A stretch of DNA of 59,973 bases from Phoronis australis (taxonomy: Eukaryota > Phoronida > Phoronidae), in contig NMRA01000737.1 of NCBI GenBank assembly GCA_002633005.1, forward strand, positions 104,884 through 164,856. The letters run 5' to 3'. The notes beneath the pieces were generated by a model. It was not told the DNA's origin and did not search any database. It was given only the letters and a program-made list of their open reading frames with translations. Made by a program: the position numbers and the translations under genes. This document shows positions 45,871-57,779 of this stretch, one piece after another. Position 1 is the stretch's first letter; each line of letters starts with the position of its first letter.

Positions 45871-48800
45871 CGTTCTTTTATCAAGGCACATTTATGAGAA
45901 CGACCAAAATGTCAACGAAAAACTTCAGTCACCAGTCTTATTTACATAGGTTAAACTGTTGCAATGTTAAGTTTGATGAATAAAGTTTTACTCGCTCAGG
46001 AGAGCAGATCTTTTAACTGTGGCTTAAATGACCAGTGGCCGTTTGCATGATACAGTTTGAACACTGACTCAATTTTGTTAACCTAATATTCAGCGCATTT
46101 GTAGACTGTGTTGACTCACTAAACTATTGAGTGCCACCATTGAGCTTGGAAATTCTTTGTTGCGGCCACCATAACCGTTGGAGCGCGTATACTGGGCTAA
46201 CGCACATCCAGATTTTAGATCTGCGCCTGCTCAGCTGACTCATTCAGTCCTGAATTGCAGTTGAAATGGGCATGCTGGGCCGACGGATTTTGCGGTTAAT
46301 ACCCTTTTATTTCATGCAGCGATAAGCGCTAAAATGTCCTCTTGCGTTAGTGTGCCTCGCACGCAACGCATTGTTATGAATACAAAGTAAATATGTGTTT
46401 TTGTCACAATCCTCATACCAAAGAGCCTCTGGTAGAAGCCCGAGCACATATGTGGCGTCTTTTATTAAAAACCCGGCGTTTACGAACTAAAATTACGAAG
46501 ACCAATAGAAAAATTGCCTTTGGTAATCGTTCGTTCCAAGGTCGTGACAAAGTATTACATGCAATCATTGTTTAGTCGATATGCAGCGTCCAAACAAAAG
46601 GACAGATTCGACTTGTATTAGAGTCGCCGGGGCGAAATTCAGAAACCCGACTTCTATTGGGGATCAGTCGTTTATTATTTCAGGGTACCAATTCCCTTGT
46701 TTCTATTATAGAGAGGCTTTTATTAGAAACCTAACCTACCATATTACAAACGTTATGCTGTAATCTCATGGGTTCGTCATTTACAAACGTTCCCGAATGC
46801 GAGTCCAAAGGCTTATAATCGAAAGTAACAACGCTTTACCTTTTCGGATACTAGGCAAGACACTTTTCCTGTGTTTTATACCATTCTGTATAATAAACAC
46901 TCAAAAAATATTAAAGTGTGAACTGGCTGAAACCGCAGACGTCTATAGCATGTAAGTTCATGCTAAGACCACTCCATTCCATAAAAAGGCAAGCAGCTCC
47001 ACACCGTGCAGCAATTTTCGCTGGTGGATTTGGAATGTGACATGAGGAGAAAAATGATTGTGTAAAGTTTAAAAACAACATGTTAGCGGCATTTTCTGCT
47101 TCGTTTTAGTTCGCGTCCTCTTGGCCAACCAATTGAGGTAAAACATATGCTTCCCGGGAAAATGCTGAATTTTCTACTCTCCAAAGAACTCCATTGTGTC
47201 TTTATAAACGGAAATTTAGGGTTCCTTCCTGCAGCGTGATCTTTCTTTCGGTCGCTGTATTGGACCAGTCATGATTACTCATTCAGTAAGGCACGTGATA
47301 CAGTTCCTATGGAGCACGAGTAACAATGCAGTGTAAGCACTCTGCGATGTTCCTATACTGAAAGCACGATTCTGGAGCTTAGGCGACAATTCCGAGCTAA
47401 TGGTTATATTTCCTAAATATGTTGCTATACTCTTGACCGGAAAAGGTTCCGCTTTCCTCCAAGTTAAATGTCATTTTCATGCGTCCATCTCCGACTTTTG
47501 TAACAAAGAAGCCTACCATCAACTTAAAAACATTACGCTCGTGAAAGATGCTAGCGAAATTTGCTAAGTTCTTGCGACATCTTTCGGGAGATAATAAGAA
47601 AACTTAGCAGAATCAAAATTCGCTCAGGAATTCTATGTGGTGTTAGTAAAATGCTAAAGCATATAACGAAGTGCAACCAATTTCGGCAATTTGTTACGGA
47701 CAACTGATTGAATGAAGAAAAGTTGATTGACGAATCGGCAAAAAAGAAAGAAGCCAAAAGGTGACGTTCTATTTCATGGGGCTGAATACCGACGCATATC
47801 ATCACTCCACCGAGTTAGCAGCAGAATAACGGTGTAACAGTATTTTAACACGGATAACCTATTTGTTCTACTCAAGGAAAAGTGTAATCTTTAACGAAAT
47901 TAGTTTTGTGCCATATTTTATTTCGATTTTTACACCAACATTTTTACAGTTTCGTAACAAAGTTAGAGAAAAACGTCCTACAGCTTAGATCCACATGTTC
48001 TACTTAGTGACGTAAGAGGCTGTTATTGAGGCATTTAGGCAGGAGATGTATCAGCGTGCAATAGCAAGTGGTGAAATCGACAAAGCAGGGTTTACTGTCC
48101 TTCTGAAATTGGAGACCACTGTGGAGAAGTTCATGCACCGATGTTAATTTAATGAACAAGTAGAACGTTATCGACTTGAAACATACATGTACATGTGCGG
48201 TAAATAGACATCCTGGAGGAAACGAAACAAGGTCACAGTGACCTTTTGACGCTCAATGTACAGTGGAAAGAGGATCTTTGGATAAAAAACAATACGCGTA
48301 ATTGAAGGAAGGCGATTATCGCTTAGTTGTGGATGCACGAGAGAGCGTGGTTGTAACTGATATGACGCAACCCCTATATTCGATTACATTAATTTTGAAG
48401 CTGTGCTTACTAGTCACGTGCATCCGGATAAGCACATGCGTCTGTACGTGAATCAGGGCACAAGTGAAAATTCAATTTAATTCTGGTTAAAATTTAAACA
48501 CACTAAGTCCATCACAAGTGCTAGTTTCCGACAATAGAAATGTGTACACTGTAGGTCTACATGCTATGTTTATAATTTTCCAGGCCTGTTTTAAACGGCA
48601 AGTAGACTTTCCTGCCGCGTGCGCCTGGGTTCTGCTCGCGCACGAAATTTTTTCGCACACAATAGCTCCCTCCTGCGGATGCATGTTCCTCATCTCAAGT
48701 CACTTTTCGAGGCTCGCAAAGATAATTCTTTGCTCGCGCACAGACCAACCCTGAGACCACGCGATGCTGTATATAGCTCACCAGTCCGTTCAGGGACAAA

Positions 48801-48993
48801 TCCGAATATTCTCATGTTTTCCAATAAGTTAAATATCATAAAAATAGACGTTTTCTTTTATTGCTTACTGTGAGTGTTACTGTTGTCAAATTTCATTGAG
48901 AAAATTATCAATTCTTTGTCAATACTCTTGTTCACGGTAACACGAGGACAATCGAGCACGCTCAGTTGAAATGTTTCAATAATCACGCCACAA

Positions 48994-49135
48994 TTGATAT
49001 ACCAAGACTTTCATTTCATTATTACTGTTTATCTAGTAATTTTATTGTTGCTATATTATCACATACTTAGTTTCATCTATTTATTCATTATTATTTTCAT
49101 TCGCTATTATTTATTTAAATTATTCATTAAAGTTG
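48994..49135. repeat. AT-rich low-complexity tract
   Basis: Long runs of ATT and TTTATT words with very little G. The 60-codon open frame across it is a product of composition. Confidence 0.6.
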
Positions 49136-49691
49136 CTCACAATCAACATAGTGGCTGTCGTCTGTCAACAATCTAATTTCAAAATATTATAGTAATGAAC
49201 ACCCCAAGAAACTTACTGATTAAGTTGCAGTAATTGGTGCACTGTGTTGCTCTTCTTTACAAATCATTGATCAGCACTGGTTATTTTGTCTGATGTACGC
49301 TCACCTATGTGGTTATAGTCGACATAATTTGGACACTACTTCAGCATTTCATGAGCCCCCAATATTTCCTTGACTGTCAATAATTGGTCAAAGAGACTTC
49401 GCAACAGTTATGATTGGGATTAGCCAGCATCACTTTTTGGGCGAATTGAAGAGCTGTGCTATCCCGTTTTCAACGAAATAGGGCTTGTCCAAGTATATTG
49501 TCAGTATTGAACAGTATGCAACTAAACATGACACAGAGATGAGTCGTGTTTTAGTGCCAGGTTGACTTCAGTTCGAGAAACATGTTTATTTTTGTCATGG
49601 TATGGACTTCATTGGCATAATAAATTTTAATTGCATGGTTTGGTAACCTGCTCGATAATTTGTCTCAGGAAGTGTTGTAGGAACTGTTCAG

Positions 49692-51774
49692 AAAACTCTT
49701 AACTGCAAATTTCGGATAAATATTTGGAGTTATTAATTATCACATTTTCCAACTGATTGCACCCACCTTATTTTTTATTGTATAATAAGGTTTGTATCAA
49801 ACGGCACCAAAGATCCAATTAATATAAAAAGATGAGTAATTTTGGACAAATAGCTGATTAAATTCCTCACAACAACTGTCGTTTCAGAGCAGCAATCTTT
49901 TGAATTATTGAACTTATTTCCCGCTGTAGGTTTGCAGGGAAGCTGCCTCGCCATCTATCGTTTTTAACTGGAAACCAAAATTGCCGAAATTAAAAGTCAC
50001 CTTGCAAAATTAGTTTGCTCTACTTTCTGAATACTGGAAGCAGACATTTGGATATTCTGTACCATCGACTGTTTTGTTATCTATTACACAAGCGCCCTGG
50101 GCCCACGGTCTACTTTTCTACTCGAAACCGAACTTAAATGTCTTTCTACTTTACTAGGCCATCGTGTGACTAGCGCGTAGAATAGTCAATAGAAGGCGCT
50201 GGCTACAAATACAATCTCAACTAAGCAACAGGTGGTCTCAAGTGAGTCACTTATATTATCTGAAGAACATTAGGTTGTAATATCTTCTTATTGTTATTGA
50301 TTAAAATTAGTTTTTCCTCCTCCCGGCCTAGTCTCAAATACTGACACTGGTTTTTTGGAATTTACATTTTGGTGGAATAGTATGCGAAAAACTCACAACA
50401 AATGAACTTTCCGTATTCCGTAGTTTTAGCTTTTCTATCTAATCTAACTGTTTATTTAACGATATGCGTTTCACATTTTTCACACGAAGACTCCAGCGGA
50501 CGTTTAATAACACATCTGGCAAGGGATCGAGTTACAGCACCCCTGCTTTAGAAGTTCAAACCCGTCTAAAATTAAGTGTCACGCATAAACCTTAATAAAA
50601 GAGACCTACTTCCAGGATGTGCGGTTCAGGTCAACGTCATGTAATTCGCTAGTTTCCAGACTTGTCAAGCATAGTAAAAGAATGGTCGTGAAAGTTAAGT
50701 TACTGTTGTTTCTACTGCTCGGGATTTATCAAAAGTATAGCCATGCAGAGGTAAGCCTACCTACGTCTACATGTAAATGTAGGCACCGTTAACTGATACC
50801 ATATTAGTTCTAAAATGGTGATGATTAATACGCTTTTTAAACAATGCTCACGCGTAGTCATGGGCTTCAAGTTTAGTTGGTTCACTGCTCAACACTCCCA
50901 AGGTGTCATTGGCGTAGGGAGAAAATGGGTTGGAAAAAGGGTTCGTGACCATTGTAAAAAAAATTATCTGGCGTGCGCGTGTGAACTTGCCATTTTGAAT
51001 GCTTCTGTTTGCGCCTGTGTAAAATATGGCATCTACCTGTCAAAAGACGCCACACAGGCTGCTAATCCCAGTATGCAATTTCTGTTACCACTTTTTATAA
51101 AAGTGAAAATCACTGATTTAACTTTGTCGGGTATTTTGTGGTGCACACAAGAAATTCAGAAGTCAAATTTTAAATTGTTTTTTAAGTTGGAGCATCATGG
51201 CTATTTTGTAAAGTTTTGGTTTAAAGAGCTTCAGTAAGAAAATACATTTAAAAGGTTTTACTTAAAAACAGGAAAGAAAAAATGAAGTCTTGATCGTGCT
51301 TATGTAGACATTTAAACTCTCTATCAAGAGACAGTCTTTCCGTCAGTAACCTTCATGGGATCACCAGTATTCGGTAAATTTGCCCAATTTTTGTATTTTA
51401 GCTATTTTTGAGGTGCTCAGGGGGTCAGTTTAAGCGGTGCTGGCGATTTTAGGTAATATTTTCGAACAGTTTGCTGTCTGACTAAAAATGAAAAGTAAAA
51501 GTTGGGCTTTTTGTTTGTTTCCAATGAACAAGCGGTGGAAAGAACATACCATCGCGTATTTCACACCGTGTCCTTGAGTAGTCTGCAGCTGCAGCTCATG
51601 AACCTCACCATGGACTTCATTATTTTTGCAAATATGCCACTAGGGGCCTGAAATAAGTTGACGTCAGTTGTTAAATGGTTTGCCTACTGCTGCCCCCCGG
51701 GTAGCATTTTGTATAACTAGATTTCTTTGGTGAAATGTGGCCAATTGTTTCCATCTATAAAATAGTAGCACATG
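49692..51774 (+). repeat. Segmental duplication, copy 2
   Basis: Same-orientation copy of 31671-33728. It ends exactly before the N at 51775, and sequence after the N is unrelated to that following copy 1. Differences include a changed stretch after AAATTCCT near 49866, an insertion of about 15 bp near 50360 and one of about 30 bp at the TATA region near 50565. No CTHRC1 RWYF or C-terminal exon follows it in the window. Confidence 0.85.
50682..50750 (+). CDS. CTHRC1-like: Duplicate CTHRC1-like signal-peptide exon
   Basis: This exon encodes the same 23-residue signal peptide as 32632-32700 with an intact GTAAGC donor, so it could still be spliced. The upstream TATA-like word of copy 1 is altered here. 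No downstream partner exon is seen before the window ends. It may belong to another paralogue whose remaining exons lie beyond the N, be an orphan exon, or be an allelic contig in the wrong place. Confidence 0.5.
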
Positions 51775-52974
51775 NCTTTAAAGTCACAATGAACCCCACA
51801 TCGGCGGATACTTTGGTACATGTCTACTACATTGGAACACATTGTTACACTCAGCGATGAAGCTGTTTGTTTTGATTTTTGTTTTGACACGGGTTTTAAA
51901 ACACCAGGTCGGGAAATAAGACATTCTCGTGTTATTTGTTTTGAGGTTGGACACTGTTTAGCCGCCGATGTAGGCCTGAATATGCTTTTAACTAACTGAT
52001 GATAATCGAGTTAATAAAATGTGAGTAGATAAAAACGACTTTTTCCTGGTTTGCGAGAACTGGAAGGCACCAGAAAACTTTCCCCTAGAAGGACTGTGTA
52101 TTCAATAGGTATGTCGATTTGGATTTTTCAGGGCGTAACATGCAGCATAGCTTTACTGGACTGTAGGCTGGAATTCCATCCCTCACTGGCTTCCAACCTT
52201 TCGAAATTATAACGAGAGGTAATCAACAAACACAGAAAATATCAATAATACCAAAACAAAGGCTGTTATGGGAAATGCGAATGCAAATACAGGAATGAGG
52301 TCAAAGTTCGAAGTAGCAATCGTCCCGCAGTTGCGCCAATTTCACTATCCACACCCCACCCCCAATCGCTGCCCATTTCAGACATGGTCCCATCAAGAAC
52401 GGGTCCAGGGGTTTCAAGCCCCCTGCTCGAACGTAGAATGTCGTAAAGTGTAAATTTTCGAAACAAGGATCTGGTAAGTGGTTAGTTTTTGGACACTGGC
52501 TTGGGAAACATTTGATGGTTGTGGTGGGATGCGGAGAAAGGCTGTTAAATTTTCTACTTTATTTTAAGACCAAGTTTTTTGATTAAGTGTTACTTATTAA
52601 CGTCCGGAATTTTGGGAAGATGGAAAGCTCAATAGTCACCGCTCCCCCCTAGCATTTTGGTTGAGGGGGCGCTTGCCTCCTCCCCCGCTTCCCATGCCTA
52701 TGTTGGAAAGAAATACAGTGTTTTGCTACTACTTTCAAAAGATTAGCTATGTTATGTTTAGTACATCCCAGAATTCCGTGCAGAATCAGCACCAGCCTAC
52801 CATCCAATCGCCCACTTCCACCCGGTACCTCCCGATTAATCANTATACGCATTCTTCAGTTGATTGTTCATATTCTATAGTCTCAAAATCTTAAGCAAAA
52901 GACACTTCACAATTTTGAATTTGACAAAATAAAATTGGTCATGGTAGTCTGTCTTCCGTAGGAGCACACGACAG

Positions 52975-53159
52975 CTAGGTGTCGCCACGGCCACTAAACC
53001 AGTAATGGGGGCGACCAAGGCGACTATCCTTCCTATCGTCCTTGGGTGAACTGCATGTTAACAGATTATCGTTCCACAACAGTTTGCTAATAATGTCTTC
53101 CCCGATAAAACGCGAATATCCATACCCGATTTCAAGACTAACGCAGCGACAATGCTCTG
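52975..53159 (-). CDS. Weak candidate terminal exon, unidentified
   Basis: On the minus strand a good acceptor (TTGTCTTACAG) opens 61 codons to TAG. The sequence includes EHCRCVSLEIGYGYSRF and GRPHYWFSGRG, with three Cys. The composition is protein-like but I recognise no family. The opposite strand is also open here, which lowers confidence. Confidence 0.2.
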
Positions 53160-53395
53160 CTGTAAGACAAATGTTTAATTTTACGCAACGCCGCATCACG
53201 AATTGACTCACAAGAGTTTTGACTCATATCCCCATCGGTCTGACGTCATGTAAAGAGGAAAAACTACACGCTTACGCCACGTTGACGAAGGCAGAAATAA
53301 TTAGCAACCGTTTGTCTGTTACTATTGGAGTGGCTATAAACCTGCTGTTTTACGAAAATATATGCAATGAATGCACATTCCTTTTTTCCCTGCAG

Positions 53396-53565
53396 CTTGC
53401 AAGACCGTGAAACGGAGAGAGACCAGGGACCCGTTAAATGACTTTCTCTGTCTTGACTTAGACCGAGATTGGAATAACTCAACACCAAAGTGTTTTAGCC
53501 CCGTTTCAGGAAATTTCATAGACCAAGTACAATTCATAAAAAAATACAGAGGGCGCAACAAATAA
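53396..53565 (+). CDS. Weak candidate terminal exon, unidentified
   Basis: A very good acceptor (CCTTTTTTCCCTGCAG) is followed by two bases and 56 codons to TAA. The frame includes CKTVKRRETRDPLNDF, then CLDLDRDWNNSTPKC, with three Cys, many charged residues and one N-glycosylation-type NNST site. That would suit the end of a secreted protein. No family recognised. It is on the opposite strand from the neighbouring candidate at 52975-53159, so at most one may be real. Confidence 0.25.
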
Positions 53566-55659
53566 CGCAAGGATAGCTAGCAAACAAATGAATAACAAAT
53601 ATCAAAAGTATAAAGAACTTGCAAATACAAGAATGTAAATAAAAAATGTCATAGAAATGAGAATCAAATGATTTCCAATTTTCACCACGAAAATCCAGAA
53701 ATCAATAAACGGACAATATTATGTAGCTATGGAAATGAGGTCTCATTCAGTTCATGAGGCATTCAAACTTATGATACGATTTAAGGAACCGATGTCTTTC
53801 ATGCATACTGGCGGTTAGGGCAAGCACCAATCGGTTAGATTTTTAGGATGATCCTTGCAGTTAATCGTCTTGTACAGCCACATATGACGTCGCACGCATG
53901 CTGGACATTCCACTCACAGAAAGCAAACGGCTTATCGCTGCCGTTAATCAAACGAGAAGCTGAAACTTAAATACAACCGGTGCATAGTAATGTGACCGGT
54001 TCGCAGTAGCGGTGGGCTTCAGATACTCAGCTGAGCAAAACCTCAGAATTCACTACGTAACATATCATCAATACACTCTTAATTCTGAACTTTTTCACAG
54101 TACAGAGCATTATTTGTTACAAACCTATCTGTTCGTATGATTTTACTTAACGTTCATTAATAGGCTAAATCAGCGATTAACTCGGTTTAGGCCATAGTCC
54201 CAGCTCCCCTAGCTTTCACCTCCGTGGCCATTTTCTGGGGGCAACGGGAACTTTGCATTAAACCCATCTACAGATGTTCAAAAGCCAATTTCAAAAAGTT
54301 CCCAAGAATACACTTGCAGGTTTAGTTAGAATTTTAATTTAAAAGTTGGAAAAATATAACCTCAACTAATGTGTTAACCACCAGGTGTCAGTGCAAAATG
54401 ATCCGAACAACCAATCAAATGCCAGAGAGGTGTCCATACCTTTCCCCTTCAAAAGTCGTCTGCTTGGCATGAAAACATTCGTCAGAGGACAGTCAGCTAA
54501 TGTTATTCTGCTGGCTTAGCTAGCTTGTTTACTGCTACTGACTTCATTCGATAGTATCAATTCCTGGATAGGTGTGCAAGTAATAGGCAATTACCAAGGA
54601 CGAAGGCTCAAAAACCAGCAGGCAGCAATTAGAAATTGAGGAAAGCCAAATCAAGTGGCCACAAGTGTCATCGTACTGAGACAATTCTTGGCACATTCCT
54701 GAATCATTTTGTGTTACGCAAAGAACAGTTTTGGGACAGCTAGGACTCTGCTGAAACCATGAATTATTGAACGAGTGTACGACTTCACAATAGACTGGCA
54801 TGATGTCTGCCCCGTGCAGAATTCATGTGTCAGGTTCTGCTCAGATTTCTGAGCTGGAATTTTCAGATATTACCTGGTCTAAGGCTACTGCAAACAAATG
54901 TATCAACATTGAATGTAAGAGAAGTATCATTGCTGATAAGTTTTAAAATTTAAAAAAATAGAAGTCTTGTCATGCGCGCACCCAGGGGAGGGAGGAGGGG
55001 CCCGGGGCTTGAACGATTCTCCCCCATTTGGTTAAGAGGGTAAAAAGGTCAGCCCCAGAGAAACAAAAACTCCGAAACAGTAGAAAACGAGACAAAAGCT
55101 CACTAAAAAGGCAGGAACTACTAAAATTCGGTGAACGCACAATTCATAGCTCTGAAGTACCCCGTGAATCTTAATAAGAGTCCACATTCTCAAAAACTCG
55201 AGCCCCCCATTTTTAGGCTTGAAGCGCACACGCTTCTATCACTAGCAGTGTTACAGACAGATATAACAAAAATTGAAAGAACTCTTTAAAAAAAGGAGAG
55301 ACCAAGCTGGTGATGGAAATAATGTTGTGTCCACGAGAAAATTAAGGAGATTGTCACTGTCAGTTAAGTGTACATTTAACAGTGATCAAAGAAATAAACG
55401 GTATGTTTGCCACCACAATGAACCATTTGCCACAAATCAAATTTCATCACAGGGGAACTTCACACACAAAATAAAAGTTGAAAACCTATACTAGTTCCAA
55501 ACATTCAATACGTGCAGTTGTAATGCTTTATTGAATCAGTATCCATGTATGTACAAATAAAACTTTTATGTTACAATTTTCATGGCAATGTTACCTATAT
55601 TGGGTTATTTTGACTTTTTCAATTGATTATAAATGCCTGAATTACTGTACCTGAATTAC

Positions 55660-55920
55660 CCTTCTGCGAGTGGGTTCACAGAAGAAGTTGGGCACAAATC
55701 CTCTCCCCAAAGATACACCCACTGAGGATCAGCTGAAAGGTATGCGGAATGATGTTTGCCGTAGTGAGCTGATTATGAGGTCTTCTCAGAGGACCTTTTC
55801 GGCGGCTGGAAGGTTACTGGACAGAGGGAACCTCCATTGACAGAACGCGAAGCACCTCACTATATTCACCCAGCTGTTCTGTTGTGCAGAGCATAATATT
55901 GCGGTTTCTAAGCAGCTTGA
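55660..55920 (+). pseudogene. hAT transposase C-terminal relic
   Basis: The plus-strand frame reads QRTFSAAGRLLDRGNLH, a stop codon, then QNAKHLTIFTQLF. This has the shape of the hAT C-terminal dimerisation motif, where families read ER-FS-AG, R--L-PEN and L-FL. An in-frame TGA interrupts it, and no upstream transposase body was found. It is therefore a fossil fragment. Immediately beyond it lies a non-LTR element in the opposite orientation. Confidence 0.65.
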
Positions 55921-56077
55921 CGTCAGGTGCATAAAATTTCAGTGGCAGGCGGGTTGTAGGTCCAAAACACGTTGGAGTCGGCAGAGTTTCCGGAAGATGA
56001 ACCAGTTGGATGGGAACAGAAAAGAGCGAATCCTAGTCGGCGCAGTCATCGAGTCTGAGGCGAAGATGGTCGTCGCG

Positions 56078-57779
56078 TCACATCAGGGTGCAGCTCAAAG
56101 AGGCACATGAGGGCTTGTTGGACTGCTCGAGCTCCATACGTGACCTGCTCGTGTAGACATCATGGCAGCCACGCCCTTCTGCTAGTGTCAGTTCATTCTG
56201 GCAGATCAGATATCCCCCGCCAGCTCGGTTGGTATCCTTACAGAAGGAGATGTCAGTGGCCACTATAAAGGCATCATCCTCACTTAGTCCACTGGGCAAT
56301 TAGCGACACACCGCTTTAGCGGCGCCCTGGGGCAAATTGCTACACCCTCTGTCGAAGACTGCCACAACTGTTGGCTCTTATCCGTAGTTTTGCAATTTTA
56401 ATTTTAATTTTTAAAAAAAGTTACGCTGAATGAGCACCTGGATAATTTCCGTCGCACTAAAGATGTGAGAGGGTGTTGGAGCAAGTTCCTGAGGGGAGCT
56501 CTCGCCTGTGGGGTAATATCTTCATGATGAACGTATGGACAGTACGATCCTGAACTTGGATGGCTTTTGTTGCTACAACTGCCTGCCCTAGGGCCTGGCA
56601 GTCAGCAATGCTAGGCACGTATTAGGTGACGCAATGCAGCTACTGGAGTTGGCATGGGACACGGTAGCCCATGCGCTGTAGTCGTTCAAGTCTACCGTGC
56701 TGCTTTTGGCTAACGGGGACCATGGGAAGGGCGCAATCTACCACAGACCATGTAAGACTCATGAAGAACATTACAATGTGCCCTCCTCTGTCTTCCTGCC
56801 AGCTGCGACATGAAGAGCATGGATCCCTTGGCTCGCTCGAATGATGACCTTGTTCACGTGCTCAGTGAAATTGAGATGACGGTCGAGGAAAACACCCAGG
56901 TGTCTGAGTGTCTGATACGACACAACTGGAATGTCATCGTAAACAGGGCGAGGGGTATCTTGAGCTCTGAGACGATTGTCCAGGGTGCACAGCAAAGTTT
57001 CACATTTCTCACCATTGCAACTTGTACATGTACAATAGCTGGAGCAGTAGTTCTTGACATCGGTCAGCATTGGTTGAGTCCTCTCAATGAGTTGTTGGGG
57101 GTAACTGCCTACCGCGCATGTGATGATGTCATCGACGGAGGTCCTGAGCCTACAGTCCACGTGGCTGATGCGAGTCAAGGGCAGAGGAGATCCTTGGGGA
57201 AGGCTGGTGCTGACGCTGATCGCGTCTGTGCGCCAGGCACCATGTTCTAGCATGTGTCTCCTCGTACTCAGGTTAGTCATCACCCAGCGAACGAAGGAAG
57301 AACAGCTGCCAAAGTGTAACATGCCATCAGCAAGAAAAGGGAGACAGAGTTGTAGCCATTCTCAAGTTCCAGTTCCACAAGCAGGATATTCTGATGGTTT
57401 TCAAACCTTCCCAGATATCTGCTGCCAGAGATATTACATAAGCCCAAATATCGCGTTGGGGGCGGTATGCCCTCATGCCACTAAGGAGCTAGGCCTCCAT
57501 CAGTCTTTTGATTTGGTGAGCGACTAGTTTCTCCGGGATCTTTCCCACAAGGTTTTGCATGACGATGACGCGATGCCTTTTCAGCAGCTTGTGGTCTTTT
57601 CCTGGTTTGGGAACATGTGTTAAGAATGCGTCGGTCCACACGCTTGACTGCCAGCTCTTTCTGTACGACTTGGTGTTTAGTTCGTCGCCTTCACGACTTA
57701 AATAGAATAAAATTTCTACACTTCCACGACCATACACCTCGACAGTTTCCGACATGACCAATGAAAATATGGCTGACAT
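56078..57779 (-). pseudogene. Degenerate non-LTR retrotransposon (reverse transcriptase and RNase H)
   Basis: Read on the minus strand, 57779-57489 carries an early RT segment with HVPKPGKDHKLLKRHR, then VGKIPEKLVAHQI. The next frame (57322-56771) carries STSLPQGSPLPL, a decayed YADD-region with VDDIITCAV, and LRHLGVFLDRHLNF. Further on, 56299-56078 carries ATDISFCKDTNRAGGGYLI, which looks like the start of an RNase H domain. The parts lie in different frames and contain stops, so the element is dead. The order RT then RNase H, without integrase or LTRs, suits an I/R1-type LINE. Plus-strand open frames over it are shadows. Confidence 0.8.

Larger units (their letters stand above)
44241..49691. 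other. Non-coding stretch downstream of gene B
   Basis: No exon supported over 5.4 kb. It contains a 155-bp MITE (45095-45249), a tRNA-like segment (45795-45870) and an AT-rich low-complexity patch at about 48994-49135. Other open frames have no recognisable domain. Confidence 0.45.
51776..55659. other. Mostly non-coding stretch
   Basis: Apart from the two weak candidate exons at 52975-53159 and 53396-53565, nothing is supported. An N stands at 52843. A region near 54973-55215 (GCGCGCACCCAGGGG and G-rich runs) resembles the interior of the 603-916 element. The open frames 54544-54801 (minus) and 55273-55494 (plus, with AATAAA about 65 bp after its stop) have no recognised domain. Confidence 0.4.

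Noticed and set aside
50815-51237. 140-codon plus-strand open frame with Cys-rich segments
   Set aside because: The duplicate at 32765 is broken by a single-base difference, it lies in the intron after the signal-peptide exon, and no domain is recognisable.
56810-57250. 146-codon plus-strand open frame
   Set aside because: Antisense of the reverse transcriptase relic.
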